Counted from the stretch's first letter, positions 36,971 through 45,488 are shown. The stretch is DNA of 64,000 nt from Leucobacter zeae (GCF_016758175.1 NZ_QYAB01000001.1:91970-155969); one strand, 5' to 3'. Notes: a model not told the origin generated them from the sequence alone. Made by a program: numbers and translations.

Positions 36971-37843
36971 ATGGTCCGCATCGCCCTCGACCCGACGCCG
37001 TACAACGGCACGCACCACCTGCTGGAGTTCCCCGACCTCGTGGCGCGGCTCGGCTACGAGTACCTGCAGCTGACCCCGAACCCTGACTTCGGGCGGCACT
37101 TCCACCACCCCAAGGTCGACACCGCGATGATCGCGCAGCTCAAGAAGCGGGCGCGGGACGCCGGGGTGACGATCACGTCGGTGCTGCCGGTGCAGCGCCT
37201 CGGCGGGCCGGAGCCCCATCAGGTGCGCGCGGCGATCCGGAACACGACGCGGTACATCGAGATCGCGGCCGAGCTGGAGGCCCCGATCCTGAACACCGAG
37301 TTCTCGGGGCGCCCCGAACGCGAGGAGGACTCGGAGAACTGCTTCTACGACGCGATGGAGGCGCTGATCCCCGTGCTCGAGCGCGAGGGCGTCACGATGA
37401 ACATCGATCCGCACCCCGACGACTTCGTCGAGGACGGGCTCGAGGGGTGGCGGATCATCCGGGGCCTGAACTCGGATCGCGTCGGCTTCGTCTACGTCGC
37501 GTCGCACACGTTCCACTACGGCGACCGCGCCGCGACCCTGCTGCCCGAGGTCGGCGATCGCCTCGGCGCGGTCTACACGGCCGACACCTTCGACCACACG
37601 CGCTCGAACGGGCTCCGGTACATCACGAACCCGCCGGGCAACGCGGTGCGCGTGCATCAGCACCTCGACATCGGCGACGGCGACGTGGACTGGCAGGAGC
37701 TCTTCGGGACCCTGCGCGCCACGGGATTCCTGGACCGCGAGGATGCGCTCATCGTGTCGAACGTCTTCGCCGAGGACGAGCGCGCGGACGAGAGCGCGCG
37801 GCACCAGCTGGCCGCGATCCGGGACCTCGTCGAGCGGGCCTGA
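36971..37843 (+). CDS. iolH: TIM-barrel sugar isomerase/epimerase, IolH-like
   Basis: A 290-residue TIM-barrel protein with metal-site residues in NTEFSGRPE, NIDPHPDD and YTADTFDHTR. It is related to xylose isomerase-like enzymes and follows iolG, as IolH does in C. glutamicum. IolH has no firmly established reaction. Translation starts at MVRIALDPTPYNG, 102 bases after the previous gene, with the REP pair in between. Confidence 0.78.
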   Translation: MVRIALDPTPYNGTHHLLEFPDLVARLGYEYLQLTPNPDFGRHFHHPKVDTAMIAQLKKRARDAGVTITSVLPVQRLGGPEPHQVRAAIRNTTRYIEIAAELEAPILNTEFSGRPEREEDSENCFYDAMEALIPVLEREGVTMNIDPHPDDFVEDGLEGWRIIRGLNSDRVGFVYVASHTFHYGDRAATLLPEVGDRLGAVYTADTFDHTRSNGLRYITNPPGNAVRVHQHLDIGDGDVDWQELFGTLRATGFLDREDALIVSNVFAEDERADESARHQLAAIRDLVERA

Positions 37844-37866
37844 CGTTCCGGTCCGCTGACCTTCAT

Positions 37867-37910
37867 TTGTCAAAATGTAACGACAATGTTAGGTTGAGTG
37901 GAGCGCTCCA
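37867..37910 (+). promoter_or_regulatory. iolT promoter with candidate IolR and LacI operators
   Basis: TTGTCA (37867-37872) and TAGGTT (37890-37895), spaced 17 bases, form a plausible promoter. TGTAACGACA (37876-37885), identical to a box at 58329-58338, lies between them. The perfect palindrome TGGAGCGCTCCA (37899-37910) covers the expected transcription start and also occurs upstream of LacI-1 (42077-42090). The arrangement predicts control by two repressors. Confidence 0.65.
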
Positions 37911-37947
37911 GCGTTCTCGGGGCGCCCCGCAGGACGAAGGAGTTCAG

Positions 37948-39426
37948 ATGTCCCATGGAACCGCAGATCCGGCCAGACCGGCGCTGCCCCCGCTGACGGA
38001 CGGCCCGCACAAGCGCCGGCTCGGCATCGTCGCGGTGATCGCGACGTTCGGCGGGCTGCTGTTCGGCTACGACACGGGCGTCGCGAACGGCGCCGAGCGC
38101 CCGATGCAGGCCGAACTCGGACTGTCGGATCCGCAGCTCGGCTTCGTGATCAGCTCGCTCGTCTTCGCCGCGGCGTTCGGGGCACTGGGCGGCGGCTGGC
38201 TCGCCGACCGGATCGGCCGCAGGCCCACCATCATCCTGCTCTCGGTCATGTTCTTCGCGGGGACGATGCTCGTCATCTTCTCGCCGGGCAGCGGCGTCCA
38301 CGGGGAGTTCTCGGCGGCGGGCTACGCGGTGCTGATCGCTGGTCGGATCATGCTCGGGCTCGCGGTGGGCGGCGCGTCCTCGGTCGTGCCCGTCTACCTC
38401 GCTGAGATGGCGCCGTTCGAGATCCGCGGGTCGCTCGCCGGACGCAACGAGCTCATGATCGTCGTCGGTCAGCTCGCGGCGTTCATCGTCAACGCCGTCA
38501 TCGCGGCCATGTTCGGGCATCACGACGGCGTGTGGCGCTACATGTTCGCCATCTGCGCGCTGCCGGCGATCGTGCTCTTCATCGGCATGCTGCGCATGCC
38601 GGAGTCGCCGCGCTGGCTGCTCGAGCGCGGCCGCGAGGACGACGCCCGCGCGGTGCTCCTCACCATCCGCTCGCGGGATCGCGCCGAGGCCGAGCTCGCC
38701 GACATCGAGCGCGTGGCGGAGGAGGAGCGCCGGCTCGACGCCCGCGCGGTCGGCCTCAAGGCGGTGCTCACGAACCGCAACCTGTTCGTGATCCTGCTCG
38801 TCGCGTGCGGCCTCGGCGTCGCGCAGCAGTTCACCGGCATCAACGCCATCATGTACTACGGCCAGCGCATGCTCGCCGAGGCGGGCTTCAGCGAGGAAAT
38901 GCTCGGCTGGGTCAACATCGCCCCCGGCGTGATCGCCGTGATCGGCGGCGTCGTCGCCGTGTACCTCATGGACCGCATCAACCGGCGCACCAACTTCCTG
39001 CTCGGCTACGGCCTCGTCTCGATCTCGCACATCCTCATCGCGATCGGCATGCTGTGGGTGTTCCCCGAGGGCACCGCGGCCCGGCCGTGGGCGTTCCTCG
39101 TGCTCGTCGTGATCATGGTCGGCTCGATGCAGACCTTCCTGAACATCTGCACCTGGGTCTACCTCTCCGAGATCTTCCCGCTGCGCATGCGCGGCATCGG
39201 CACGGGCGTCTCGATCTTCGTGCTCTGGATCGCGAACGGCACGCTCGCGTTCTTCGTCCCGGTGATCGTCGGCACCGTCGGCATGGGGCTGTTCGTGCTC
39301 TTCGCCGCGGTGAACATCGTCTCGTTCCTCTTCGTCTGGAAGTTCGTTCCCGAGACCCGCGGGCGCTCGCTCGAGGATCTGGACGAGGCGGTCACGACGG
39401 GCGCCATCTACCTGCCCGAGAAGTAG
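37948..39426 (+). CDS. iolT: MFS sugar porter, probable myo-inositol transporter
   Basis: A 492-residue major-facilitator protein with twelve hydrophobic segments. Sugar-porter marks include GGLLFGYDTGVANGA near the N-terminus, GWLADRIGRRP after helix 2, PESPRWLLERGRED at the end of the first half, QQFTGINAIMYYG in helix 7, and PETRGRSLEDLDE at the C-terminus. IolT-type porters take up inositol with protons. GAAGGAG precedes the ATG. Confidence 0.9.
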   Translation: MSHGTADPARPALPPLTDGPHKRRLGIVAVIATFGGLLFGYDTGVANGAERPMQAELGLSDPQLGFVISSLVFAAAFGALGGGWLADRIGRRPTIILLSVMFFAGTMLVIFSPGSGVHGEFSAAGYAVLIAGRIMLGLAVGGASSVVPVYLAEMAPFEIRGSLAGRNELMIVVGQLAAFIVNAVIAAMFGHHDGVWRYMFAICALPAIVLFIGMLRMPESPRWLLERGREDDARAVLLTIRSRDRAEAELADIERVAEEERRLDARAVGLKAVLTNRNLFVILLVACGLGVAQQFTGINAIMYYGQRMLAEAGFSEEMLGWVNIAPGVIAVIGGVVAVYLMDRINRRTNFLLGYGLVSISHILIAIGMLWVFPEGTAARPWAFLVLVVIMVGSMQTFLNICTWVYLSEIFPLRMRGIGTGVSIFVLWIANGTLAFFVPVIVGTVGMGLFVLFAAVNIVSFLFVWKFVPETRGRSLEDLDEAVTTGAIYLPEK

Positions 39427-39442
39427 GCCTCGGAGCCGGGCG

Positions 39443-39470
39443 CCGGGCTGCCCGGCGCCGGGCAGCCCGG
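39443..39470. repeat. 28-base perfect palindrome after iolT
   Basis: The left half CCGGGCTGCCCGGC (39443-39456) is followed directly by its exact reverse complement (39457-39470). It lies 16 bases after the iolT stop and may help end transcription or stabilise the 3' end. Confidence 0.75.
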
Positions 39471-39510
39471 GCCGTGATCCCGGGACTCGCGTCGCCCCGC
39501 CAGATCCGCT

Positions 39511-39568
39511 GACGGAACTCGATCCGGCCCCGTTCAGGGCAGTGAACGGGGCCGGATCGAGTTCCGTC
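39511..39568. terminator. Bidirectional terminator with 26-bp perfect stem
   Basis: A 26-bp stem without mismatch (39511-39536 with 39543-39568) and a six-base loop lies between the converging iolT and TIM-barrel genes. It is followed by TGAAGTTTTG, the nearest thing to a U-run in this region. Confidence 0.85.
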
Positions 39569-39620
39569 TGAAGTTTTGCGGGCGGGCCCGGATCGCGCGC
39601 CCGACAGCCCCGCGCTCGCC

Positions 39621-40616
39621 CTAGAGCGCCGCGTCGGCGTCGCGCAGCACCCGCGCGGCGACCTCGAGCCCCTCGATGCGGCCGAGCGACACGTCCTCGT
39701 GCTCGATGTTCACCCACATCCCGGGGTCGACGTCGCGGAGTGCACGCAGGAACTCGGTCCAGAACTCGGTGGGGTGTCCCTTGCCGAGTGCGACGAAGTC
39801 CCACGCCGATTCCTGCGGCCACTCGTTGGCCCACTCGTCGCCGCCGAGGTTCGTGCGGGGCTCGTCGGGCGACAGCCGCCGGAACGAGTTGTCGAGCACG
39901 CCGTTGACCGCCGCGAACTCCGGGTTCACGCGCACGTCCTTGGCGGCCGCGTGGAAGACGAGCCCGCCGAGGTGGCGCACGACCGCGACCGGATCCATCT
40001 GCTGCCAGAACAGGTGCGAGGCGTCGAGCTCGACGCCCACGTGGGTCGCGCCCGTGAGGTCGATGAGCCGGTGCACGTCGGCCGAGTTGAACACGAGGTT
40101 CTGCGGGTGCAGCTCGAGAGCGACCTTCACTCCGTGATCCGCCGCGAAGCGATCCTGCTCGCGCCAGAACCGGGCCGCGACGTCCCACTGGTAGTCGAGC
40201 ACGTCGAGGGCGGCCGAGTTCCAGGCGTTGACGACCCAGTTGGTCACGGTCGCGCCCGGCTCGCCGCCGGGGAGGCCCGACATCGTGACGACCCGATCCT
40301 GACCGAGCCGCTCGGCGAGCCGGATCGAGCGCCGCACGTCGGCCGCGTGCGCGTCGCCGATCGCGGGCTTCGGGTGCAGCGGGTTGCCGTTGCAATTGAG
40401 GCCGGCGATCCCGACCCCGGTGCCGTCGAAGAGCCCGAGGAAGTCGTCGCGCGCAGCGTCAGAGACGAGGATCTCGTCGAACGTCGGGATGTGGGCGGCG
40501 GGCAGGAATCCGCCCGAGTTCAGCTCGAGCCCGGTCAGGCCGAGGCTGCGCACGACCTCGATGGCCTCGGGGAGGCTCCGATCGTGCAGGATCGCGTTGT
40601 AGACGCCGAGTTTCAT
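39621..40616 (-). CDS. TIM-barrel sugar isomerase/epimerase
   Basis: A 331-residue xylose-isomerase-like barrel beginning MKLGVYNAILHDRSLPEAIEVVR. Metal-ligand regions appear as LELNSGGFLP, LELHPQNLVF, VGVELDASHLFWQ and NIEHEDVSL. Such enzymes interconvert keto- and aldo-sugars or epimerise at the carbon next to a carbonyl. It is downstream of a Gfo/Idh dehydrogenase on the same strand, a common pairing in which the dehydrogenase makes a keto intermediate. The substrate is unknown. Confidence 0.85.
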   Translation of the reverse strand: MKLGVYNAILHDRSLPEAIEVVRSLGLTGLELNSGGFLPAAHIPTFDEILVSDAARDDFLGLFDGTGVGIAGLNCNGNPLHPKPAIGDAHAADVRRSIRLAERLGQDRVVTMSGLPGGEPGATVTNWVVNAWNSAALDVLDYQWDVAARFWREQDRFAADHGVKVALELHPQNLVFNSADVHRLIDLTGATHVGVELDASHLFWQQMDPVAVVRHLGGLVFHAAAKDVRVNPEFAAVNGVLDNSFRRLSPDEPRTNLGGDEWANEWPQESAWDFVALGKGHPTEFWTEFLRALRDVDPGMWVNIEHEDVSLGRIEGLEVAARVLRDADAAL

Positions 40617-40698
40617 GTGGTGCTCGTTTCTGGTGGTGCCGGGGCGGCGGGCTGGTGGGAGGGGAAAGGGGCGGAGGGCGGCGTACCGAGGGGACGCG

Positions 40699-41916
40699 TC
40701 AGACCGCGACCGCGGATCCGCCGCGTTCGGCCGACTCGGCCACGGCGGCGAGGAACTCCATGTTGTGCACGCCGTCGTCGAAGGTCCGGCAGCGGGGGAG
40801 CGACTCGTCCTCGGGGATGCCGGCGACCTCCTCGAGGAACGCCCGCGCCTGGTGCACGAAGAGGTCGTTCTGGCCGATCCCGACGCCGGGCGCGTCCATC
40901 GCCCAGCCGCCGGCGTAGTGCGGGTGGGCGGGGCCGAGCGGCACTGTGCGGTACCCGGTGAGATCGTCGTGCTCGGGGTGCGCCGACGTGCCGTGCAGCA
41001 TCACTTCGACCTGGGAGGGGTTCGTCTGCGACCAGCGCGCGGCGCCCTGCGAGCCGAAGATCTCGAGAGACAGGTCGTTCGGGTGCCCGGCGGCGACCCG
41101 CGAGACCTCGAGCGTGCCGGAGCAGCGCTCGAACGCCGCGTTGAATGTCGCGTAGTCGTCGTTCTCGACCGGCACGAGCTCGTCGCTCACGTTGCCGCGC
41201 GTGTGCCCGACGACGGCACCGAGCGGCTTGGGACGCTCGGCGATCGCCGTGTGGAACCGTCCGCCCGACACCTCCCGCGCCGCGCCGCAGAGGTACTCGG
41301 CGATGTAGGACAGGTGGCTGCCGACGTCCCCCAGGGCGCCGGATCCTGCGGGGCCCTGGTACCTCCAGCTCATCGGCGCGTCGGCGCGGCTGCCGTAGTC
41401 GGTCCAGTAGCGCCCCGAGAAGTGGAAGACGTCGCCGAGGCGGCCGTCGTCGATCAGCCTCCGCAGGAATGCGATGCCCGGCGCGCGCAGATAGCTGTAG
41501 CCGATGCGCGCCAGCACGCCGCGCTCGTCGGCGGCGCGGGCCGCGTCGGCCATCGCGCGCGCGTCGTCGATCGAGTCGCTGAGCGGCTTCTCGCAGAGCA
41601 CGTGCTTGCCTGCGGCGAGCAGCGCCTCGACGATTTCGCGGTGCAGGAAGTTCGCGACGACGACGCTCACCACCTGGATGGCGTCGTCGGCGAGGATCGC
41701 GCGCCAGTCGGCGTCGTGCCGCTCGAAGCCGTAGCGGGCGGCGGCCTCGGCGCCGAGCTCGACGTTGATGTCGGCGATCGAGACCAGCCGGATCTCGGGG
41801 AGCGTCGGCCGGTAGACGCCTGCGGCGGCGCGGTAGGCGGCCGCGTGGGCCTTGCCGGCCATGCCGGCGCCGATGACGGCGACGCCGATCGGTGCGGAGG
41901 CTGCGGATGCGTTCAT
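40699..41916 (-). CDS. Gfo/Idh/MocA family oxidoreductase
   Basis: A 405-residue NAD(P)-dependent dehydrogenase. VAVIGAGMAGKAHAAAYR forms the nucleotide-binding loop, CEKPLSDS holds the catalytic Lys, and LGDVGSHLSYIAEYL is the substrate-binding GxxxHxxD-like region. It is longer than the two other dehydrogenases here and resembles the IolW/IdhA3 or LgdA type of large members. AAAGGA sits eight bases before the ATG. It forms an operon with the TIM barrel and diverges from LacI-1 across a TTGGAGCGCTCCAA operator. Confidence 0.87.
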   Translation of the reverse strand: MNASAASAPIGVAVIGAGMAGKAHAAAYRAAAGVYRPTLPEIRLVSIADINVELGAEAAARYGFERHDADWRAILADDAIQVVSVVVANFLHREIVEALLAAGKHVLCEKPLSDSIDDARAMADAARAADERGVLARIGYSYLRAPGIAFLRRLIDDGRLGDVFHFSGRYWTDYGSRADAPMSWRYQGPAGSGALGDVGSHLSYIAEYLCGAAREVSGGRFHTAIAERPKPLGAVVGHTRGNVSDELVPVENDDYATFNAAFERCSGTLEVSRVAAGHPNDLSLEIFGSQGAARWSQTNPSQVEVMLHGTSAHPEHDDLTGYRTVPLGPAHPHYAGGWAMDAPGVGIGQNDLFVHQARAFLEEVAGIPEDESLPRCRTFDDGVHNMEFLAAVAESAERGGSAVAV

Positions 41917-42076
41917 GGATCGGGTCCTTTCGGGCTGCGCTGCTCGGGGGTTCCGCCGATGCGGCGTCGCGAATCGGGATGCGGGATGCGGGATTCGAGG
42001 TACGGGTGCGGTGTGCGGTGATGGGGCGCCCGCCACCGGGGCGATTCGCGCGGTCCTCGCTCGGGATCGCACTGCA

Positions 42077-42127
42077 TTGGAGCGCTCCAACGCAGTCACG
42101 GTAACCCCGCGGCCAATGTTCTGTCAA
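42077..42127. promoter_or_regulatory. Operator region between the Gfo/Idh operon and LacI-1
   Basis: TTGGAGCGCTCCAA (42077-42090) is a perfect 14-base palindrome of LacI-family type and contains the 12 bases seen at the iolT start site. ATGTTCTGTCAA (42116-42127) resembles TTGTTCTATCAA at 43387-43398. The 277-base spacer also holds short GGGATGC repeats and nothing else recognisable. Confidence 0.65.
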
Positions 42128-42193
42128 TATGGGTGCAGCGTGTTGTCGGCGCGGTGATCGCCGCCGCCGGTACCGGGATCGAAGGGAGACGGG

Positions 42194-43273
42194 GTGAAGC
42201 GGCCCACCATCTACGACGTCGCCCAGCGTGCCGGTGTCTCGAAATCGCTCGTCTCCCTCGTGCTCCGCGGATCCCCGCGCGTCAGCGACGAGAAGCGCGA
42301 GGCGGTGCTCGCGGCCGTCGCCGAACTCGACTACACGCCGAGCCGCCTCGCCGCGGGCCTCGCCGGAACCCGCACCCGAAGCATCGGGGTGCTCGTCGAC
42401 GAACTCGAGAACCTCTGGTTCGCGCCGGCGCTCGAGGGGCTCCGGCAGGCGCTCGGATCGGGCGGGTATAGCCTGACCATCGCCGACGCTGCGCTCAACG
42501 CCCATGTGGGCCAGGGGCCGCTCGAGGTGTTCGGCTCGCTGCGCGTCGACGGAGTGGTGCTCGCGGGGGAGGTCGACGACGCGGCGGTCGCGCGGCTGCA
42601 GGTGCCGGCCGTCGTGCTCGGCACGCGTGCGCTCCGCGCCCCCGGCGCTCCCGTGGTGACGAGCGATGAGCGCCTCGGCGGGCGGCTGGCGACGGCGCAC
42701 CTGGCCGACCTCGGCCACCGCGACATCGTCTGCGTCTCGGCTCCGGGCGCGAGCGCGGGAGCGCGGGAGGCCGGCTACCTGGCCGAGATGCGCGAGCGCG
42801 GCCTTGAGCCGCGGATCGTGCGCGCCGACCGCACGAGCGAGGCGGCTGCGCGTGCGGTCGTCGAGCGCGAGATCTTCGGGGGGCCGTCCCGGGGCCGGGG
42901 TGCGGGCAGCACTGGGGCCCTACGCGACGCGGACGCACGCACCGCGGGCCCGCCAACGGCCGTGTTCGCGGTGAACGACCCCATGGCCGTCGGAGTGATC
43001 GGTGCGGCGATGCGCCGAGGGCTCGCCGTCCCGGATGACCTCTCGGTCGTCGGATACGACGACTCGCCCCTTGCCGCGTACGAGCTGGTGTCGCTCACCA
43101 CGGTGAGCGGCGACCCGCGGGAGCTCGGCGAGGCCGCCGGGCACGCGCTCGTCGCGCTCATCGAGGGCGGGGCCGATCTCGAGTCGTCGCGCTTCGAGCC
43201 CCGGGTCGTGGTCCGCACGTCGACCTCTGCCCGCGGTGATGTCGGCCCCGCGGTGATGCCGGCCCCGCGGTGA
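42194..43273 (+). CDS. LacI family regulator (LacI-1)
   Basis: A 359-residue repressor. The N-terminal helix-turn-helix reads TIYDVAQRAGVSKSLVSLVL, with hinge-helix sequence SRLAAGLAGTRT, and a periplasmic-binding-protein-like ligand domain follows. It starts at GTG 42194 after GAAGGGAG. A TGGAGCGCTCCA operator in its own promoter and another at iolT suggest that it regulates both. Its last codons lie in a 17-bp tandem repeat. Confidence 0.9.
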   Translation: MKRPTIYDVAQRAGVSKSLVSLVLRGSPRVSDEKREAVLAAVAELDYTPSRLAAGLAGTRTRSIGVLVDELENLWFAPALEGLRQALGSGGYSLTIADAALNAHVGQGPLEVFGSLRVDGVVLAGEVDDAAVARLQVPAVVLGTRALRAPGAPVVTSDERLGGRLATAHLADLGHRDIVCVSAPGASAGAREAGYLAEMRERGLEPRIVRADRTSEAAARAVVEREIFGGPSRGRGAGSTGALRDADARTAGPPTAVFAVNDPMAVGVIGAAMRRGLAVPDDLSVVGYDDSPLAAYELVSLTTVSGDPRELGEAAGHALVALIEGGADLESSRFEPRVVVRTSTSARGDVGPAVMPAPR

Positions 43274-43308
43274 TGCGGGCGCGGCGGTGATGCCGACTCG
43301 GCGGTGAG
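43231..43308. repeat. 17-bp tandem repeat across the LacI-1 stop codon
   Basis: Four units and a partial fifth, related to CCGCGGTGATGCCGGCC, run from 43231. Because 17 is not a multiple of three, successive units are read in different frames, and the stop codon of LacI-1 falls inside the third unit. Copy-number change would alter the protein's C-terminus. Confidence 0.85.
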
Positions 43309-43371
43309 TCGGTCCCGGCGCCGACCCGGGCCGATGACCTCCGGCCCTGGCGCGACGCAGGTCGACCGGCC

Positions 43372-43398
43372 TATACTTTCGACGTATTGTTCTATCAA
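43372..43398 (+). promoter_or_regulatory. Promoter and operator-like site before the second iolG-like gene
   Basis: TATACT (43372-43377) is a near-consensus -10 box. Seven bases later TATTGTTCTATCAA (43385-43398) covers the expected start of transcription. The same motif and spacing occur before the iolE-like gene at 34811-34836. Confidence 0.6.
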
Positions 43399-43477
43399 TT
43401 TAGATCGTGCTAGTCCGCCGGCATTCCGCGACCGCGAACGCCGGCCAGCAGCGATCCAGCACCCCGAGGACCCCGCA

Positions 43478-44485
43478 ATGACGCAGACTCCCGTCCGTTT
43501 CGGACTCATCGGCACCGGCCGCATCGGCCAGGTCCACGCCGCGAGCATCGTCGCCGACCCGGACGCGACCCTCGCGTGGGTCGCCGATCCCTTCGTCGAC
43601 GGGGCGCGCGCCGTCGCCGAGCGCACCGGCGCGCGGGCCACGGCGTCGGCCGAGGAGCTCATCGCCTCGGGCGAGGTCGATGCCGTGCTCATCGCCTCGC
43701 CGACGCCGACGCACGTCGATCTGATCGAGGCGTCCGTGCGGGCCGGGCTGCCCGTGCTGTGCGAGAAGCCCATCGATCTCGACATCGCGCGGGTCGAGGC
43801 GCTGAGCCCCCTCGTCCGCTCGAGCGGCGTGCCGGTCGCGCTCGGCTTCAACCGGCGGTTCGACCGCGACTTCGCCGCGGTGCGGGCTCGCGTCGCCGCC
43901 GGTGAGATCGGTGATCTGGAGCAGCTCATCATCATCAGCCGCGATCCCGCGGCACCTCCCGCCGACTACGTGCGGGTGTCGGGCGGCATCTTCCGAGACA
44001 TGACGATCCACGACTTCGACATGGCGCGCTTCTTCCTCCCCGAGATCGTCTCGGTGAGCGCGACGGGCACGCAGGCGTTCGACCCCGGCGCACGCGAGCA
44101 CGGCGACTTCGACACGGCCGTGACGACGCTGCGCACCGCGTCGGGAGCCGTCGTGACGATCGTCAACTCGCGCCACAGCGCCATCGGGTACGACCAGCGC
44201 ATCGAGGCGTTCGGCGCGCGCGGCATGCTGCAGGTCGCCAACGCGCCGACGTCGCTCGTGAGCCACTCGACCGCGGCCGCCGTCGACGCCAAGCCGGCGT
44301 TCGGCGAGTTCTTCCTCGAGCGATACGCCCAGGCCTACGCATCCGAGCTCTCGGAGTTCATCAAGCTCGCGCGCGGCGAGGCGTCGACCAGCCCGACGTT
44401 CGAGGACGGCCGGGCCGCGCTGATCCTCGCCGACGCGGCGCAGCGCTCCGCTACCGAGGGCGTCGCCGTCGCGGTGGAGGTCTGA
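43478..44485 (+). CDS. iolG: Inositol 2-dehydrogenase-like Gfo/Idh oxidoreductase
   Basis: A 335-residue dehydrogenase. FGLIGTGRIGQVHAASI is the nucleotide-binding start, CEKPIDLD holds the catalytic Lys, and IFRDMTIHDFDMARFFL is the classic Asp/His substrate motif of inositol 2-dehydrogenases. This motif is a better IolG match than that of the gene at 35.9 kb, so this may be the main myo-inositol dehydrogenase. It is followed 229 bases later by a TIM-barrel gene, with a large hairpin in between. Confidence 0.86.
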   Translation: MTQTPVRFGLIGTGRIGQVHAASIVADPDATLAWVADPFVDGARAVAERTGARATASAEELIASGEVDAVLIASPTPTHVDLIEASVRAGLPVLCEKPIDLDIARVEALSPLVRSSGVPVALGFNRRFDRDFAAVRARVAAGEIGDLEQLIIISRDPAAPPADYVRVSGGIFRDMTIHDFDMARFFLPEIVSVSATGTQAFDPGAREHGDFDTAVTTLRTASGAVVTIVNSRHSAIGYDQRIEAFGARGMLQVANAPTSLVSHSTAAAVDAKPAFGEFFLERYAQAYASELSEFIKLARGEASTSPTFEDGRAALILADAAQRSATEGVAVAVEV

Positions 44486-44561
44486 GCCGCGCTCGAGGCG
44501 CGCGCCTGCGATCCTCGTCATCGGGCCCGTGTCGCCGGGGTTGCGCGTCTCCGCGCGAGCC

Positions 44562-44636
44562 CTCCTCGAAATCCGCCCGACTCTGTCCGGCTTCAGGCCC
44601 GTCGAAGTCGGACAACGTCGGGCGGATTCCGCGGAG
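44562..44636. repeat. Long nested hairpin between two inositol-island genes
   Basis: The main arms AATCCGCCCGAC (44570-44581) and reverse complement (44617-44628) enclose TGTCCG/CGGACA and CTTC/GAAG pairings with small symmetric mismatches, and CTCC/GGAG pairs outside. The whole forms a stem of over 30 bp around a nine-base loop (44595-44603). Both flanking genes run in the same direction, so it may attenuate or separate their transcripts. Confidence 0.75.
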
Positions 44637-44714
44637 CGGGACCGGGAGCGACACCCACACCCAGAGCCCACCCGCACCCAGATCCAGCACAGGTGCCCCG
44701 AAAGGACCTCCGCA

Positions 44715-45488
44715 ATGACCTACCGACTCGCCGCATGCGCCGAGATGCTCTTCCTCGGCCTGCCGTTCGAGGAGCGGGTGCGCCGCATCCATGAACGCGG
44801 ATTCCTCGTCGAGATCTGGGACTGGAGCGGGAAGGACCTGCCGGCGCTCGCCGCGACCGGCGCGGAGTTCTCGTCGATGACGGGGTACCTTCGGGGCGAC
44901 CTCACGACCGACGAGGGGCGCGCCCAGCTGCTCGCGACGGCCGAGCAGTCGCTGGCGGCCGCCGAGATCCTCGACTGCCCCCGCCTCAACCTGCACGGTA
45001 CCGGGCTCGGCGAGGGCGGGATCCCGGTCGTGCCCCGCGAGCACGTGACGGGGGAGGACTGGGTGCGCGCCGCCGAGACCCTCCGCCTCGTCGCCGAGCT
45101 CGGGGCGGCCGCGGGCCGCACCTTCGTGCTCGAGAACCTGAACCTCGCGGTCGACCACCCGGGCACGCCGTTCGCCCGGGCGGCCGACACGCTCGCGCTC
45201 GTGCGCGGGGTTGACCACCCGAACCTGCGGCTCAACCTCGACCTGTATCACGCGCAGATCGGCGAGGGGAACCTCATCTCGCTGGTCACCGAGGCGCTGC
45301 CGTGGATCGGCGAGATCCAGGTCGCCGACGTGCCGGGCCGTTGCGAGCCGGGCACCGGCGAGATTCGCTACGAGGCGGTCGCCGCAGCGCTGCGCGATCT
45401 CGGGTACGACGGCGTGATCGGCATGGAGGCGTGGGCGAGCGGGGATCCCGACGCGGCGCTCGACGCGTTCGCCGCCGCGTTCGGGTAG
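44715..45488 (+). CDS. Hydroxypyruvate isomerase-like TIM-barrel protein
   Basis: A 257-residue TIM barrel beginning MTYRLAACAEMLFLGLPFEERV. Metal-ligand regions VEIWDWSGKD, FVLENLNL, LNLDLYHAQIGEGN and QVADVPGRCEPGTGEI match the Hyi/OtnI subfamily, which interconverts hydroxypyruvate and tartronate semialdehyde or isomerises 2-oxo-tetronates. The substrate here is unknown. GAAAGGA lies upstream of the ATG. Confidence 0.83.
   Translation: MTYRLAACAEMLFLGLPFEERVRRIHERGFLVEIWDWSGKDLPALAATGAEFSSMTGYLRGDLTTDEGRAQLLATAEQSLAAAEILDCPRLNLHGTGLGEGGIPVVPREHVTGEDWVRAAETLRLVAELGAAAGRTFVLENLNLAVDHPGTPFARAADTLALVRGVDHPNLRLNLDLYHAQIGEGNLISLVTEALPWIGEIQVADVPGRCEPGTGEIRYEAVAAALRDLGYDGVIGMEAWASGDPDAALDAFAAAFG

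Noticed and set aside
42941..43273. The LacI-1 gene being a pseudogene because of the terminal tandem repeat
   Set aside because: The helix-turn-helix and ligand domain are complete before the repeat begins, so only the last residues are affected.
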